Translations under genes and position numbers: made by a program | Assembly: GCA_002007465.1 (NCBI GenBank) | Contig: LNAC01000232.1 | Coordinates: 2,714,895-2,778,894, forward strand | DNA from: Ailurus styani | Lineage: Eukaryota > Chordata > Mammalia > Carnivora > Ailuridae | Length of the DNA: 64,000 nucleotides | Reading direction: 5' to 3' | Shown here: positions 36,392 to 47,808 of the stretch, one piece after another | Position numbering within the stretch: the stretch's first letter is position 1 | How the letters are laid out: each line of letters starts with the position of its first letter | Notes under the pieces: model-generated | What the model was told of the DNA's origin: nothing | Databases searched by the model: none | What the model saw: the letters and a program-made list of their open reading frames with translations, nothing else

Positions 36392-36590
36392 TGCATCTCA
36401 GATGTATTTTGAGCACCTACTACATCCCCAGGCACCATTAGGTGCTTCGTGTGGGTCATCTTGTTTAATCCTCATAACAAAAGGTTATTATTATCTATTC
36501 CCATCAAGAGGATACTGACGCTTAGAGAGAGGGTAAGTCATTTGCCTGAGCTCCTGTGAAGAGTCGAAGCCAGAACCTATGTGTTAGCCA
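36392..36590 (-). repeat. MIR, antisense
   Basis: TTTTGAGCACCTACTACATCCC...TCTTGTTTAATCCTCATAACAA...CTTAGAGAGAGGGTAAGTC is a near-complete reversed MIR. Confidence 0.85.
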
Positions 36591-36942
36591 TTCTGCCCCC
36601 CCAGAGCAGTGACTCGTCCTTCCTCCCCTGGGCCCATATCCCTAGCAGTCCCTAGGACGTGTAGGGCGTGCTTCCCTGGGAGCCCTTCTCCGTTGCAGCC
36701 CCCTGAGCTCTGCCTTCTCCTCCACTGGGAACTCAGAGAGAAAACAGCCCAGCTGAAAAATTAGGCCACGCTGGCGAGCACAGTACTTATTTTTTTATGA
36801 CTAAGATTAAGCTGACAACCATGCAAAACATTGCAAACCTGTGTCGGCTGCAGATTTAATACCTCACCCAGCCCACACAAATAATTCATGCTTCTGCATC
36901 GATGTCCAGAAAAAACAAATCAGCAGAAAGCTGGGCTCCCGC

Positions 36943-36960
36943 GCGTGTGTGTGCACGCAT

Positions 36961-36991
<31 letters not shown>

Positions 36992-37010
36992 CGCACGCGC
37001 GCGTGTGCGC
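36943..37010. repeat. Alternating GT/GC dinucleotide tract
   Basis: A nearly perfect alternating purine-pyrimidine run of (GT)n passing into (GC)n, the type of sequence that can adopt Z-DNA. It directly abuts a 20-bp tandem repeat. Confidence 0.9.
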
Positions 37011-37059
37011 GGAGCGGCCGCGGTTCCATCGGAGCAGCCGCGGTTCCATCGGAGCAGCA
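37010..37059. repeat. 20-bp GC-rich tandem repeat, 2.5 copies
   Basis: Unit CGGTTCCATCGGAGCAGCCG occurs at 37021-37040 and 37041-37059 (one mismatch at the end), with a partial copy CGGAGCGGCCG just before. Confidence 0.9.
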
Positions 37060-37559
37060 TGCCGGAAATACCCGCGCTCCAGGATTGCAGAGCTAGCGTT
37101 TTGCAATTTTTTTTCTCTTAAAAGATTAAAGTACGTTTTCAAATGATTGAAGGTTGGTGGGAGGTGTAAATGTGGGCACTTGTCACATTAATTCTTCAGA
37201 TGATTAAGTTCTTTTCCATTTCTTTAAAGCTGTTTGCAGTTGGGTTTGATGTCCTCGTTCTGGGTGAGTGTGTTGTAGCAGTTACCAAGGTGACTTTAGC
37301 TGACTTTCAACAATTTATTTTTCCCTCCAGCGTGAGATGTCTCTAGCCCTGTGTGCTGTTGATTCTTCTCTCCCAGCCCCCCACCCCCACCCCGGTTGCT
37401 ATTCATCAGCATTTCTGCTTCTGCCAGAGAGGCAGCCGTCCTCCAGTGGGCCCCGCGCGAGGCCCCGCCCGGCAGCCAGGCTTTGGCTGCTTTCGGGCAC
37501 ATGGTGGTGGGTCTCTGTTGGTCGGCTGTTGGACGCGACACGGGGAAGTGACTGGCTCT

Positions 37560-37690
37560 TCCCCTAAAACTCACTCTGACCTCAGGCCTGTCACCTCACC
37601 TCTCTGAGCCTCCATCTCCTCATCTGTGAAAGAGGGATTAACCGTACACGGGGTGCTCGCTGTGATGACTCAGGCCAGGAGCCTGTGGAC
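37560..37690 (+). repeat. MIR fragment, sense
   Basis: CACCTCTCTGAGCCTCCATCT...CATCTGTGAAAGAGGGAT matches the MIR core. Confidence 0.6.
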
Positions 37691-39139
37691 TCCTTGCTCT
37701 GGAGCGGAGTAGGGCTGCTGTCTTCTGAGTGCCGCTCTCGTCTGGGCCCCGAGGCCACCCACAGGGAGACGAGCTTGGGCGTTGTCCTCTTCAGAAGGGA
37801 GGCATAGCAGCCAGCGTGTGAGAGAAAGATGTCTAGTCGGAGGTCCCAGGCTCCCACGCTGCCCTGCCACAGACCAACTCTGTGGCCTTGGACTCAGACT
37901 CCTCACGGGCTCTCTTTTGCAAAAGAAAGAAGTAGATTAAACCACCTCAGAGTTTCCTTGCAGTCTTGAACTTCCATGACCCTCTTGGCCATAGCATTGG
38001 TCTCCTTCGCAGGTCTTGTGAAAGGGTTTGTCAAGGGAGAAGCTAGGGCAAAGGGCAGTTTCGGAATTCGCTTTGGCAAACCAGAGGAAGAGACCACTTT
38101 GTGAAAAAGCCATGACATCCGGGGCAGATCCCCACAGCTGGTGGGAATGGTCCCCATCACCTCAGGGGCTTTTAGAAAACAGTGCCTCTGCAGGGCCCTG
38201 GGCTGTCCAGTGCCACCCACCATCCTTTTGCCTGCTGACTTCCCACCCTCCCTCCGGGGAGGTTCTCTGCCTGTTGGGGTGCCTCCTCAGCCCCAGGCCC
38301 CAGTGCTCAGCGCCCCCAGCGTGTGAGGGGGTTGGGGCTGCCCCTCACTGGCCGGCTGACTGTGGGCCTGGACATCCTGGTGGCTCCTGCCCCTCGAATG
38401 ATAAATAACTAACTAGAGCTCTCACCCAGTATTTTGATGGACATTTGGGGAATTGTTCTGAGAGTCGCAGCCTGATCCAGGATCCGGCCTTTTGAATAGG
38501 AGCAGTGGGTAACACTCCTTTCCGGCCAGAGCCTGATTTGAGAGGCTGTCAGTGGGGGCAGCTGAATTTGAAAGAGCCTATCTTAGATTGCAAAGGGGCC
38601 CTGTGGCCCAGTTGTGGGATGAGCTGTTGGTGGGAAGCAGGACAGGAGGGAGCGTGAGGCAGCAGTGACAGCTCACTGTGGCCAAGACCACAGTCAGGAG
38701 GAATCTGGTACAGGGCTCCTGGGGCCTCAAAACCCAGCAGGATGGTGGCCTGGTTCTGCCGCCCAGCCAGGCCCACTAGTCTGACTCCTGAGAGTCTGGT
38801 TTCCACCCCCTCCCTGAGGATTGTATCATTTCCTGGTCAGATGAAGGATGTGTATGTCACTGCAGCTCCTGGCCATTAGCGGGAGCGAGCGTGCTCAGAG
38901 CCTGCGGAAAGTCACAGCCTTTTCAGGGTCAGCTGGAAGGAAGCTCTTGGAGCCGTGCCTCCTGCTACTCTAGCACTCCAACTTTGGGGAACTTGGGAAC
39001 TGGGGCTCCAGGGCAGGGGAAGAAGGGCTCCCAAGTGCTCTTGCTGCTGTGTAGGGAAGAGCAAGCCACTGTCACACAAACTTTGATGTGACACATAAAC
39101 TTTTGACCAAAGATGAGGCTTTATTTAGCACCTGATCTA

Positions 39140-39340
39140 ACTGTGACCAAATCTCAGCTCCATACTCCCCGCAGGGTGACCTGGACGAGTTACTTAACCT
39201 CTATGATCCCCAATTCCTTACCCATAAGAGGGATGTAACAGTAATACCCACCTCATGGGGATATTGAGAGGAGCGGTCCGTGAGAAGAACTTTGCACAGC
39301 GCTGGCGTTTGGCGAGCGCACAGCGAACGGTGACTGCTGT
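39140..39340 (+). repeat. MIR, sense
   Basis: GAGTTACTTAACCTCTATGAT...CCCATAAGAGGGATGTAACAG...TTTGCACAGCGCTGGC is a diverged MIR that ends about 115 bp before exon 9. Confidence 0.75.
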
Positions 39341-39453
39341 TGTCACTGTCCTCGTCATTGTCGTTATTCAGGAGCCCGCCTGACAGACTCCCATCTTGCT
39401 CCTCCCCATGGTGTTGACCTTATGCCGAACCTCTTCCTCTGCTTGCCTTGCAG

Positions 39454-39588
39454 GAGCCGCAAAGACAGCCTGGAAAGCGACAGCTCCACGGCCATTGTTC
39501 CCCACGAGCTGATCCGCACGCGACAGCTCGAGAGCGTGCATCTGAAATTCAACCAGGAGTCAGGGGCTCTCATTCCCCTCTGCCTGAG
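39454..39588 (+). CDS. SUFU: SUFU exon 9 (codons 341-386)
   Basis: 135 bp, equal to human c.1023-1157. The acceptor is GCTTGCCTTGCAG and the donor AG|GTGAGC. After completing Pro341 it reads SRKDSLESDSSTAIVPHELI and then RTRQLESVHLKFNQESGALI, ending PLCL plus two bases of Arg386. Ser342 (codon 39455-39457) and Ser346 (39467-39469), the reported GSK3-beta and PKA sites that stabilise SUFU, are both present in SRKDS. Val replaces human Ile in TAI(I)PHEL. The exon leaves the disordered linker and enters the C-terminal lobe. Confidence 0.97.
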
Positions 39589-41141
39589 GTGAGCCCCACA
39601 GCACACAGCTTGTCCTCAGGGAGCCACCAGCCTCTGCCTGCCTTCTCCCCCACACCTGGGTGGAGTCTGCCCCCCTCCCCCAGGAGAGCCTGTCAGGCAG
39701 GTCCATCTTGGGCTGGGGGGGGTGCCTGTGGTCTCTGAGCCAGCCCGTAGCCCCCACTGGGCTGAAGAACACTCATGTGTCCAGAGAGGTGACCCTCGGC
39801 CCCGCTCCCTTAGGAGGGTTTAGCCGCTGGGCAAACTGGGATGCCGCGCCACTCGGCAAGGCCAGAGTCGGTCCCCCTGGGCGGCAGGGCAGCGGCTCTG
39901 ATGGGTTGGACTCTATTTTCTTCCACTCGTTGCTTTTCCCCTGCAAAACACTCCGTTCTCCAAACCCCATGGCCAGCACAACAGAGTCCTGGGGGGACCA
40001 AGAAGCCCAGCTGTGTCCTTTCTGCTGCCGGCCGCAGTGCCAGAAACCCAGCCCCGTGGCCAGAATTCAGCGCTCCCCTTGGGGACACTACCCTGGGCTG
40101 AGTCTGCTCCGCTGGCTTCTTACAGAGCCCTTGGGGTTTCCACCCTCACTTTTATAGCAGGGAGGTGACCAGAATAACTCTAAACTCAGGCGACAGTGAC
40201 AAGGAAGAAGAGGGTTGCCCTGGTTTGGTCCCTCCCCATTGTCCCCAGAGCCTGAGAAAGGAGTTTGGATGCTAACCAGCCTTGGCCAGCCGCCCTGGGC
40301 AGCAGGACAAAGATAGCAAGTGGTCAGAATGAACAGGGGCGAGCAAGGCCCCCCACCAGGACCCCAGCCATTTCCTCCCAGCTCCCTCTCTGGCTCAAGC
40401 TCAGGACCTTTAGACTGGTGAAGGGTTAATCTGAGGCAGCCTGGGAAAGCACAGGGCAAGCTGGGCTTCCTTTGCTGACGGGCATCTGTGCCTCAGAGGT
40501 TGTCCCTGCTGCCCCTCCCCCAGCTGTATTTCCAGATTGGGGATTAATAGTCACTTCTTTTGGCTCCCTCAGAGGGACCCCATTTGGCATCAGCCTTTAT
40601 TATTATTATTATTACTATTATTATTATTATTAATTTGTCTGTTTTGAGGTGTGCTCATGGCCTTGGGGCTAGCCATTTTAATCTTGTGAGAGAGCCCACG
40701 AACAGGCGGAAGACTCCGGTGTGGACACAGGGGTTGTGCTGTGAAGGCACAATGCCATCTTCTCAGGGGCTTGGCAAGTTTGTTTAGGTGCTACTTCACC
40801 CCTGCCCTTGAAACAGAGGGGACATGACCCCACTCTTAGTTGTGAGCATGACCTGGGGCAGGTTGCTCACTGCCCTCTCTAGCCTCAGGACACAAAGGAG
40901 GTGTCATCCACTCCCCCCACAGGCCCTCTGATTGCTGATCTAATGTCTCTGCTGGCTTTGAGCACTTTGGAGCATGGACGGTAGAGGACTTGGGAGAGGC
41001 TTCTCTCGGAAGGTTCTGGAGTGAACATGTTTGGTTCCAGTCCCCTGTTGGTGGGCAGGTGGGCAGACAGGACTGCATTTGCCAGGCGCCCTGTCCCTTG
41101 GCCGGACCTGCTGCTCACGGTCTCTGTGTTCCCACCCCCAG
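39589..41141 (+). other. SUFU: SUFU intron 9
   Basis: 1.55 kb, GC-rich, with an ATT microsatellite and a weak MIR-like stretch near 40835-40900. Nothing else recognised. Confidence 0.9.
40597..40633. repeat. (ATT)n microsatellite
   Basis: TTA/ATT units with one ACT interruption. Confidence 0.95.
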
Positions 41142-41280
41142 GGGCAGGCTCCTGCACGGACGGCACTTTACATATAAAAGTATCACAGGTGACATGGCCA
41201 TCACATTCGTTTCCACGGGAGTGGAAGGCGCCTTTGCCACTGAGGAGCACCCTTACGCAGCCCATGGACCCTGGTTACAA
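41142..41280 (+). CDS. SUFU: SUFU exon 10 (codons 386-432)
   Basis: 139 bp, equal to human c.1158-1296. The acceptor is CCCACCCCCAG and the donor CAA|GTGAGA. It completes Arg386 and reads GRLLHGRHFTYKSITGDMAI and then TFVSTGVEGAFATEEHPYAA, ending HGPWLQ in phase 0 at Gln432. This is the core of the C-terminal lobe and is unchanged from human as far as I can recall. Reading past the donor stays open for 54 codons to a TAG at 41443-41445, so retention of the intron start would replace residues 433-484 with an unrelated tail. Confidence 0.97.
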
Positions 41281-42199
41281 GTGAGAAGGCTCATTTTCTT
41301 CTCCCTACCTTCTTTCCGTGGGCTCTTCCCGTACCCGCCTCCTCCCTCTCCTCCCTTGGCAGCTCTCGGTGGCTCCCTTCCAGAGGGGCTGGTTGTGGGG
41401 AGCCGTGTGGAGTGTGGATGCTGCTGCCTGTCCCATCAGCTCTAGGAGCACTTCCTGGCCTCTCCCCCCCCCCCCATCACCCGAGACACCAGGGATAACT
41501 CTCTAGGCGCTGGCCATTGGTTTGCCAGGGAAATCCAGACTTGAGAGATGTGAAACTTTCCGCACCCTGGGTGGACCAAAGGCCAGGACACCGAGGGTGC
41601 AGCAGGCTAGGAGGAAGGACGGAAGCCACTCTCAAGCGGCTCTGTGGGAATCCCACCAGAATTCCTAGAAAATGGGCGTGTGGGCCTGGACTGGGGCTGG
41701 GATGGGCAGGCCTCGGCAGACAGAGCCTTCCCACTCCCTGCGTCTAATGGCTCTCCTGTTCCTCTTAATGGAAACCCAGCTTTTCAGTACAGAAACCTGC
41801 TGGCTTGTCCAGAACACTTTGTCCTTCCTTGGCTCTTCTGGCTGGAGCACAGCTCCAGAGCTGCTGCCAAGCGGGGTGCTGGGGCCTGAGAGCCACGGGC
41901 CTCCTCCCAGCCCCCACGCTGTCCCAGGGCCATAACGGGGACTTGGCTGGTCCAGCACGCTCCCAGGAGTATTAGGGGAACGACATCCTTTTTTGTTTGT
42001 TGGGGGTATGCGAGGAAGAGCACTCTACCTTCTCTCTTTCGGGAGTATCAGGACAGGGGATCTGACCTAATCCAGAAATTGACTGGGCCTTGTTTGTGGT
42101 GTGGTGGAGGGGTGGTTGTAGTATAGGGGAAGGGAATTCTGCTGGTTTTGTGGGTTTAACCCAGTGGGGGGGGGGTGTCTGTGAAGCATACTTACTGGT

Positions 42200-42202
<3 letters not shown>

Positions 42203-42255
<53 letters not shown>
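42203..42255. repeat. (GT)n(GA)n compound microsatellite
   Basis: GT repeats to 42227 then GA repeats to 42255. Confidence 0.95.
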
Positions 42256-45200
42256 CACGCTTGCAGCTGAATTTCTCCTCCTTTGGGCCTCTTCCCCCTC
42301 TCCGCACCCCCCTACCCCCGCCAAAATACTAACCCTTAATTAAAACAAACAGCAAACAAAGGACACCAACCACACTCCTCAGACTAAGCGAGGTAGAAAT
42401 GGAAGCTAGTGCTTTAGCAATATTGTGTTCCATAAATTATCTTGCCTTTTTCCACTGTTATTACATTGTTTCATAACAAAATTACTTTGAACCATAAAAT
42501 TATAAATAAGTTTTAAAAGTCCCACTAGATTTCTGTCCATGTGGGGTTGGTAGTTACTGTAGCAAAAGCTCTGAAGTGTAACATTCAAAACTAGCCCCTC
42601 ATGACAGTGGAAGCGGCCTCCGCACCCTCCCGCCTCTCCCAGGAAGGCCAGGCTGCCTCTGTGGAGTGGAGGAGGGCTGCCTCTCACCCGGGCAGAGCTG
42701 GTGAGGAAGGGGGAGCTGGGGACCCAGCGGGAGAACCCGGCATCCCCTGAGAGTTGAGAGTTCCCGGGTCATCATTCCCAGTAGGTGACTGGGTGTTCAC
42801 GGGTCTCAGCAGTGCCCTCAGATAGGATCTCTGTGTACTGAAGGTTCAAGCACATGTTCTTGGGAAAGTAGGGACCAGGGTCTCCCCAAACTCAAGAAGA
42901 AACTCCCCCCCGCCCGTTACATTTTACATCTTCACCTCTGAGCCTGTCCCTGGAGTCTTGCCGTCCTGGGAACCCCTTCCTACCCTGGGGAGGGGGTGGT
43001 CACCATCTCCATTCTCAGCCCAGGAGCCCTGGCCCCCAGAGGACTCAGCAGATGTCATGTTGCCCCTCCGTGCCCCCAGAGTTGTGAGTCCAGCCCCAGT
43101 CCCAGAGCCCCTCATCCCAGGGCCACTGGTGTTGTGCTCCTAGGCCCACCGCCGTCACCCTTGGGCAGCCCCTCTGGCTCCTGAAGCCCTGGGCAGGGCC
43201 CCTCCCATGCGCTGTTGCCCGGGGAACCGGAGCGGTGGGAACCAGCCTCTGGCCTCGGCTGGTTCAATAAAGTTGCTGTGCTGGGAGCTGCTTAATCAAA
43301 GGCCTGTGTTATGGGCTCATTAGTGTGGTCCACCACGGGCCAGCTCACAGGGGAGCTCCCGGGAAGGCTGGCTGGGGCCCCGCTCCCCCAAGCATGCACC
43401 CTCACTCACCGAGGGGTTTCTCAGGCCCTTTCCAAGGAGCCCTGGGAAACCCTCTGCCTCTGCCCCCAGCCAGTCCTTGGCCATGGAGCCAACGCCCACA
43501 GCAGCCCTCCTCCCCGCCCCCAAAGCAGTCAGCACTTTCTGCTTCTGACTGCCAGCCCGCCTTCCCCTTTAGGGTCTTGCCACCGTGGTCACAGGCAGCT
43601 CCCTATAACTTGTGGGAATCTGGGCTTGTAATTACTTGCGGGCCTTTCAGACTCCCTCTGGGGCCGCTTGTCTCCCAGGGTCTGCAGGACCTCGTGGAGG
43701 CCTGGAGTTCGGCTCATCATCGAGGAGCGGCCGCTCCCCTGGACCAACAAGGGCCCCAGGCCTCTGCGAGGGAGTCCCCCAACGTGGAGGGGACTGACCT
43801 CCCCTCCACCCCCGCAGGAATCTCTTGCTCACACTCCCAGGCTCAGGGGTGTCTCCTTGGGCCCTGGGTACCAGGCCTGTGGGGGACAGAGGAGTAGGGA
43901 GGAGCTGAAGACAGCGGGCCCAAGAACGTGAAGAGCTCCAGATTTGTGTTTTCTTGGCTGCTACTTGGACGCTCCCTGTTGATCCCAGCTGAACGGGGAG
44001 GGGTTGGGATGACTTTCTTACATCAGTCTCAACAGCTTTGGAAGCCCTCGCTCCCAGCCTTGGCACCTTGTTCTGGCTACCTGCCCGGGCCTGTTATCTC
44101 TTGGGGAAAAGGCACGGCAGAGACACCCCGCATGAGAGAAGAGTGACAAAGGAGAGGCTGAGAGAGGAAGGCAGAAGGTGAGGGAATCTGGGACCTCACT
44201 GTACGGAGCGGCCCCACACCGGCCTCCACACCCTCCTTCTCTTGGTCCTGCTCCTCCCCTCCCCCCCCCACCTCTCCAGCCCCGGGGAAATCCAGGCCTC
44301 CGCACACAGAAAGGCAGGGCCGGCTGCAACCCCAGGGCGAGCTCAGTGGACACTCCCTGCTTCCCGGAGGAGCTGGAGAGGCAGGAATCCTGCTCCCATT
44401 CTATAGGCTTCGCAGTTTCCGGAGGTCAGCACCTTGTCTCCATCTGCCCTCCCATCTGCTGTTTCCGTCCTCGTGGACACTGTACAGCCTGCCGGCCGAC
44501 TCCACAGCTTTGCAGGAGGGGCTTCAGCCCCTGGGGTAGGCCCACCAGCGCCCTCTCTTGCGCACCTTCCCCCCAGCGTTCCACATCCCGGTAGCTTTAA
44601 CGAGCCTCTCTCCCTTGAGTCTGTCAGCACGGGGCTGTTAGTCTTCTGAGCAGGAGCCCAGCCCAGAGCTGAGTCGTTCATCCGTCCCGGCCAGGGCTGA
44701 TCTGAAGTGGGAGAAGTCTGCCCCACAGGTCACGCGGGGGTCACATCACCAAACACGAGAATATTTTTCTAAGCCCTGCAATGCTTTCTCAGCTGTGTGG
44801 TGTCTGACAGCTCGCCCAGGTGGCGCCCCCCTTCCCAGCCGTTCCCCACCCAGCCCCGATGGGAGGCTCTGGGCTTGGGAGAAGATGCCCAGCTGCTGTT
44901 CCGAGTGGGCTCACCACTCCAGGCCAAGTTTCGGAATCACCACTGGGCTCTCGTCCTAGCCCGGTGGCTGACTCACCACTGCCCTCTGAACACGTCCCCG
45001 CCTTCTCCTGTCCCCGTCCACCCATTTGGATGTCGTGTGCAGGACACTCAGCAGTCCCGGGCCCAGGCCCCGGGCAGTCCCTCTTCCGTGCCTCTACTGC
45101 TTCCCCTTCCACTGGGGAAGCTGGCCACAACCTGTTCGCCCCGGAGACCTTTGCTTGGGCCCTCATTATTCAGGGGTACCCCCAGTTAGGGTTTAAATCC

Positions 45201-47235
45201 CCCCACTGTGCCTGAGGAGAAGACTGTGATGGCCCGCTGTGCCCTCGCCAGCCAGCAACCAGAGCAGGAGGAGTCTGAGCCTGCTCCTGGCCACCAAAGC
45301 CGACTTCTCGCCACCCACTGAGGACAGGAAATGAGCGTGTGCCCCATACACCTCTGCCCCCAAGCCCGGGGGGGTCTCCAAGCTGTTTTCTGGCTTTTGT
45401 CTGGCCAGTTGGAGTCAGGGGGACACAGACCGGACTGCATCCTCGTCCTGCCTCCTCCTTGGCCATCGTGGGCGCCAGAGCAGCTCCTTGGCAGGCCCTA
45501 CCCTGTAAACAACACATTTCCGCCTCTGAAAGAAGGAAAGAGAAGGAAAAAGAAAGCCAGACTTGTCGGGAAGCAAGAACAACGTGTCAACACGAAGAGC
45601 AAACAGGGCCCCGGACAAAGTGTGGATTGTCGTATGGGGGGGGGAAGGAGTGGGCATTGTCAGCGCTGTTTGCAGACTCAGAAATAGCACCAGCCACAGA
45701 CACGGGAATCAGATCCGTGGCCGCTGGGCTCCCGCCCGCAGCGCAGCAAGCCTGCCCAGGGCAGGCACCACGAAAGATCACTTTTTGGGTTCCTTCTGGA
45801 ACTTGCTGAGGCCTGGGGAATTGGGAGCTTGTTGACAACACTCCTTCATCACCAAACAACCAGGTTGTCCCTAAGGCACCGGGCGCGATCACCTTGGAGA
45901 AGGCTGCTGCTCTGGATTCCAAGCCTTCTCTCTGACTGAGAGTGGAAGTTGGGGGTAGGGAGCAGGAGGCCACTGTACCCCTCACAGCTTGGCCCATTAG
46001 ATGGTGGCAAAGCTGCAGCCACCGACTCACCCCTGTTGGTTACGCCTGTGCCCAAACCCCCTCCCCCTGTGTGAGCCTGAGTATCCCCCACACCCGTGAT
46101 CTCCTGGGGTGCCTCAAAAATGCAGATGACTTGGCCTTGCCAGGGTATTTCGGAAGGTCTGGATGGCATCTCCGTAATTTCAGAAGCTTCCCAAGGGAGT
46201 TAGCTGCTCAGTGGAGAGCCTCCTCTCTCCAAGGGCTGTTTGTGCACAAACAAGTGTTTTTGTGCCCGGCTCTCGGTGAGTGCAGACATTACTGAGTGCT
46301 CTTGTCATTTTCTGTATTATTACCGTTATTTCTATTGCTGTTTTCTGGGTTAGAGTAACTGTTACCTTATGTATGCATTCACTAAGCTGCCCTGGAAATT
46401 CGCCTCACTGTTCCCACTTGGACACCATCTTTGGGCATGGTTTGCCTTCCTTTCTCCAACTGGCCAACTTGGTTTTTGAGCAGCTGGGTGTCTATGATGC
46501 TCAGGGTTCCAGCCCTTATAAGCTGAGCAGCGTTGTTCCTCTTGAGGAGATGGGTGGCTGGTTGGGTTTGGGATGGCTGGTCTTCCAGCCCATTAGTAGA
46601 AGCCAAAGTCACCTTCACCTCCCCCATCAGAGGAGAGAGAAGAGTTAGCCCTGAGTATACGAGGCTTCTAGAATTGGGGCGTTTTCCCCAGGAAAAGCAT
46701 ATCCTCTCCCACAGTGAGGTCAGATCACTGTTCCAAAGTCCAGGAGCCTTGTCTCCTGTCAACACCTGCTCGCCTGCAAAATGGGGGCTACGTCCTCGGC
46801 AGGCCAGGAGGGCTCAGTGAAATGGTGCGGCCCAAGCCCTTAGCCCAGTGCCCAGTGCGCGGCGGAGGCTCCTGCTGCCTCCGTTGGAGATGGTGTCACC
46901 GTTACTACTGGCATCGTAGCAATCCTGTTATTATTTGTGGCAGAGCCAGGCAGCCCCCTGGGGACCCAGGGAGCTTCCAGCGCCTCAAGCCCCAGACTGC
47001 CCGGGCTTTTCCCACAGTTGCATCACAACGGCGCGTCTGTTGCGCGGAGAGCGCCCAGGAGCTGCTCCGTCACAGTCGTCTATCTCCAGTGTCCTGTTGA
47101 TAAGATCTGTTAACATTCTCAGCTCCAGGTCTGAAATATACAAAGAACAGGGCCTGTTTGTTCAATCCAAGCTTCTAAGGTTTAACTCCCAAAGGAAATT
47201 AAATTAGACGCCTGGAGCTATGACAGTCTGTCGTG

Positions 47236-47238
<3 letters not shown>

Positions 47239-47273
<35 letters not shown>

Positions 47274-47428
47274 TTTTTTTTTTTTTCAAAAAGGGGGGAT
47301 AAAAAAAAGGGNGAGGAAGCAGGCTCCCTGCTGAGCAGAGAGCCCGATGCGGGCCTCGATCCCAGGACCCTGGGATCATGACTTGAGCCGAAGGCAGCGG
47401 CTTTAACCCACTGAGCCACCCAGGCGCC
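47239..47428 (-). repeat. Can-SINE, antisense, with damaged tail and one N
   Basis: An 11-bp perfect target duplication CTGTCGTGTTT (47228-47238 and 47429-47439) flanks an antisense SINE. The expected TTTGACAGAGAGAGAG region is replaced by about 48 bases of nearly pure T and a GGGGGGATAAAAAAAAGGGNG stretch. N is at 47312. This looks like poor base calls through a long homopolymer. Confidence 0.92.
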
Positions 47429-47799
47429 CTGTCGTGTTTCTTTGCAGGGAATGTCACCCTTAATCTCATGCAGATCTTGTGTATAATTTTCTCTGTTTAA
47501 TTCTTTTAAAATAATGTGAAGTTTCCAGCGGGAACCAGCAAATCACCAAAAGCGAAAACCGAGGAGCAACCAGGGTTTGTCCCCTTTTCTGGTCTTGCCC
47601 TCCCCTCCCCCGGCGGAGGATAAAATGAGTCCACACACAGATGGTATGTGCTGGTGGCGGTTCTGCTAACAGCCACCATGACGCCCCCTCTCTCTGCCAC
47701 CTAGTCCAGACCCCTGTCAGAGGAACTGGCTTGGGACCGAGCTCCGCCTTGGTGGGGTCCTCTTGCCCCTTGTTGAAAAGCAGCGCGCTGGTGTCTCAC

Positions 47800-47808
47800 T
47801 GGGTGGTC
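47800..47808 (-). promoter_or_regulatory. GLI consensus motif TGGGTGGTC, intron 10
   Basis: Perfect GLI consensus on the minus strand. It lies about 140 bp before a non-repeat, AT-containing stretch (47930-48080) that looks unlike the surrounding GC-rich intron and could be a conserved element. Confidence 0.4.

Larger units (their letters stand above)
25298..39453 (+). other. SUFU: SUFU intron 8
   Basis: 14.2 kb. It holds several SINEs, several MIRs, a relic non-LTR reverse transcriptase element (34640-36340) and an unusual block at 36770-37330 with a Z-DNA-type tract beside AT-rich, homeodomain-type sequence. Bases 25300-27840, 28050-29550, 29760-31540, 32940-33790 and 37700-39130 carry nothing I recognise, apart from a weak L2-like stretch at about 26310-26460. 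Confidence 0.85.

Noticed and set aside
43325..43897. 190-codon plus-strand ORF in intron 10
   Set aside because: Pro/Ser/Gly-rich low-complexity reading of GC-rich DNA, with several equally long ORFs overlapping in other frames.
44541..44565. Second CTCF-like motif (CCACCAGCGCCCTCT)
   Set aside because: Only about 10 of 13 core positions match, which is too weak to list.
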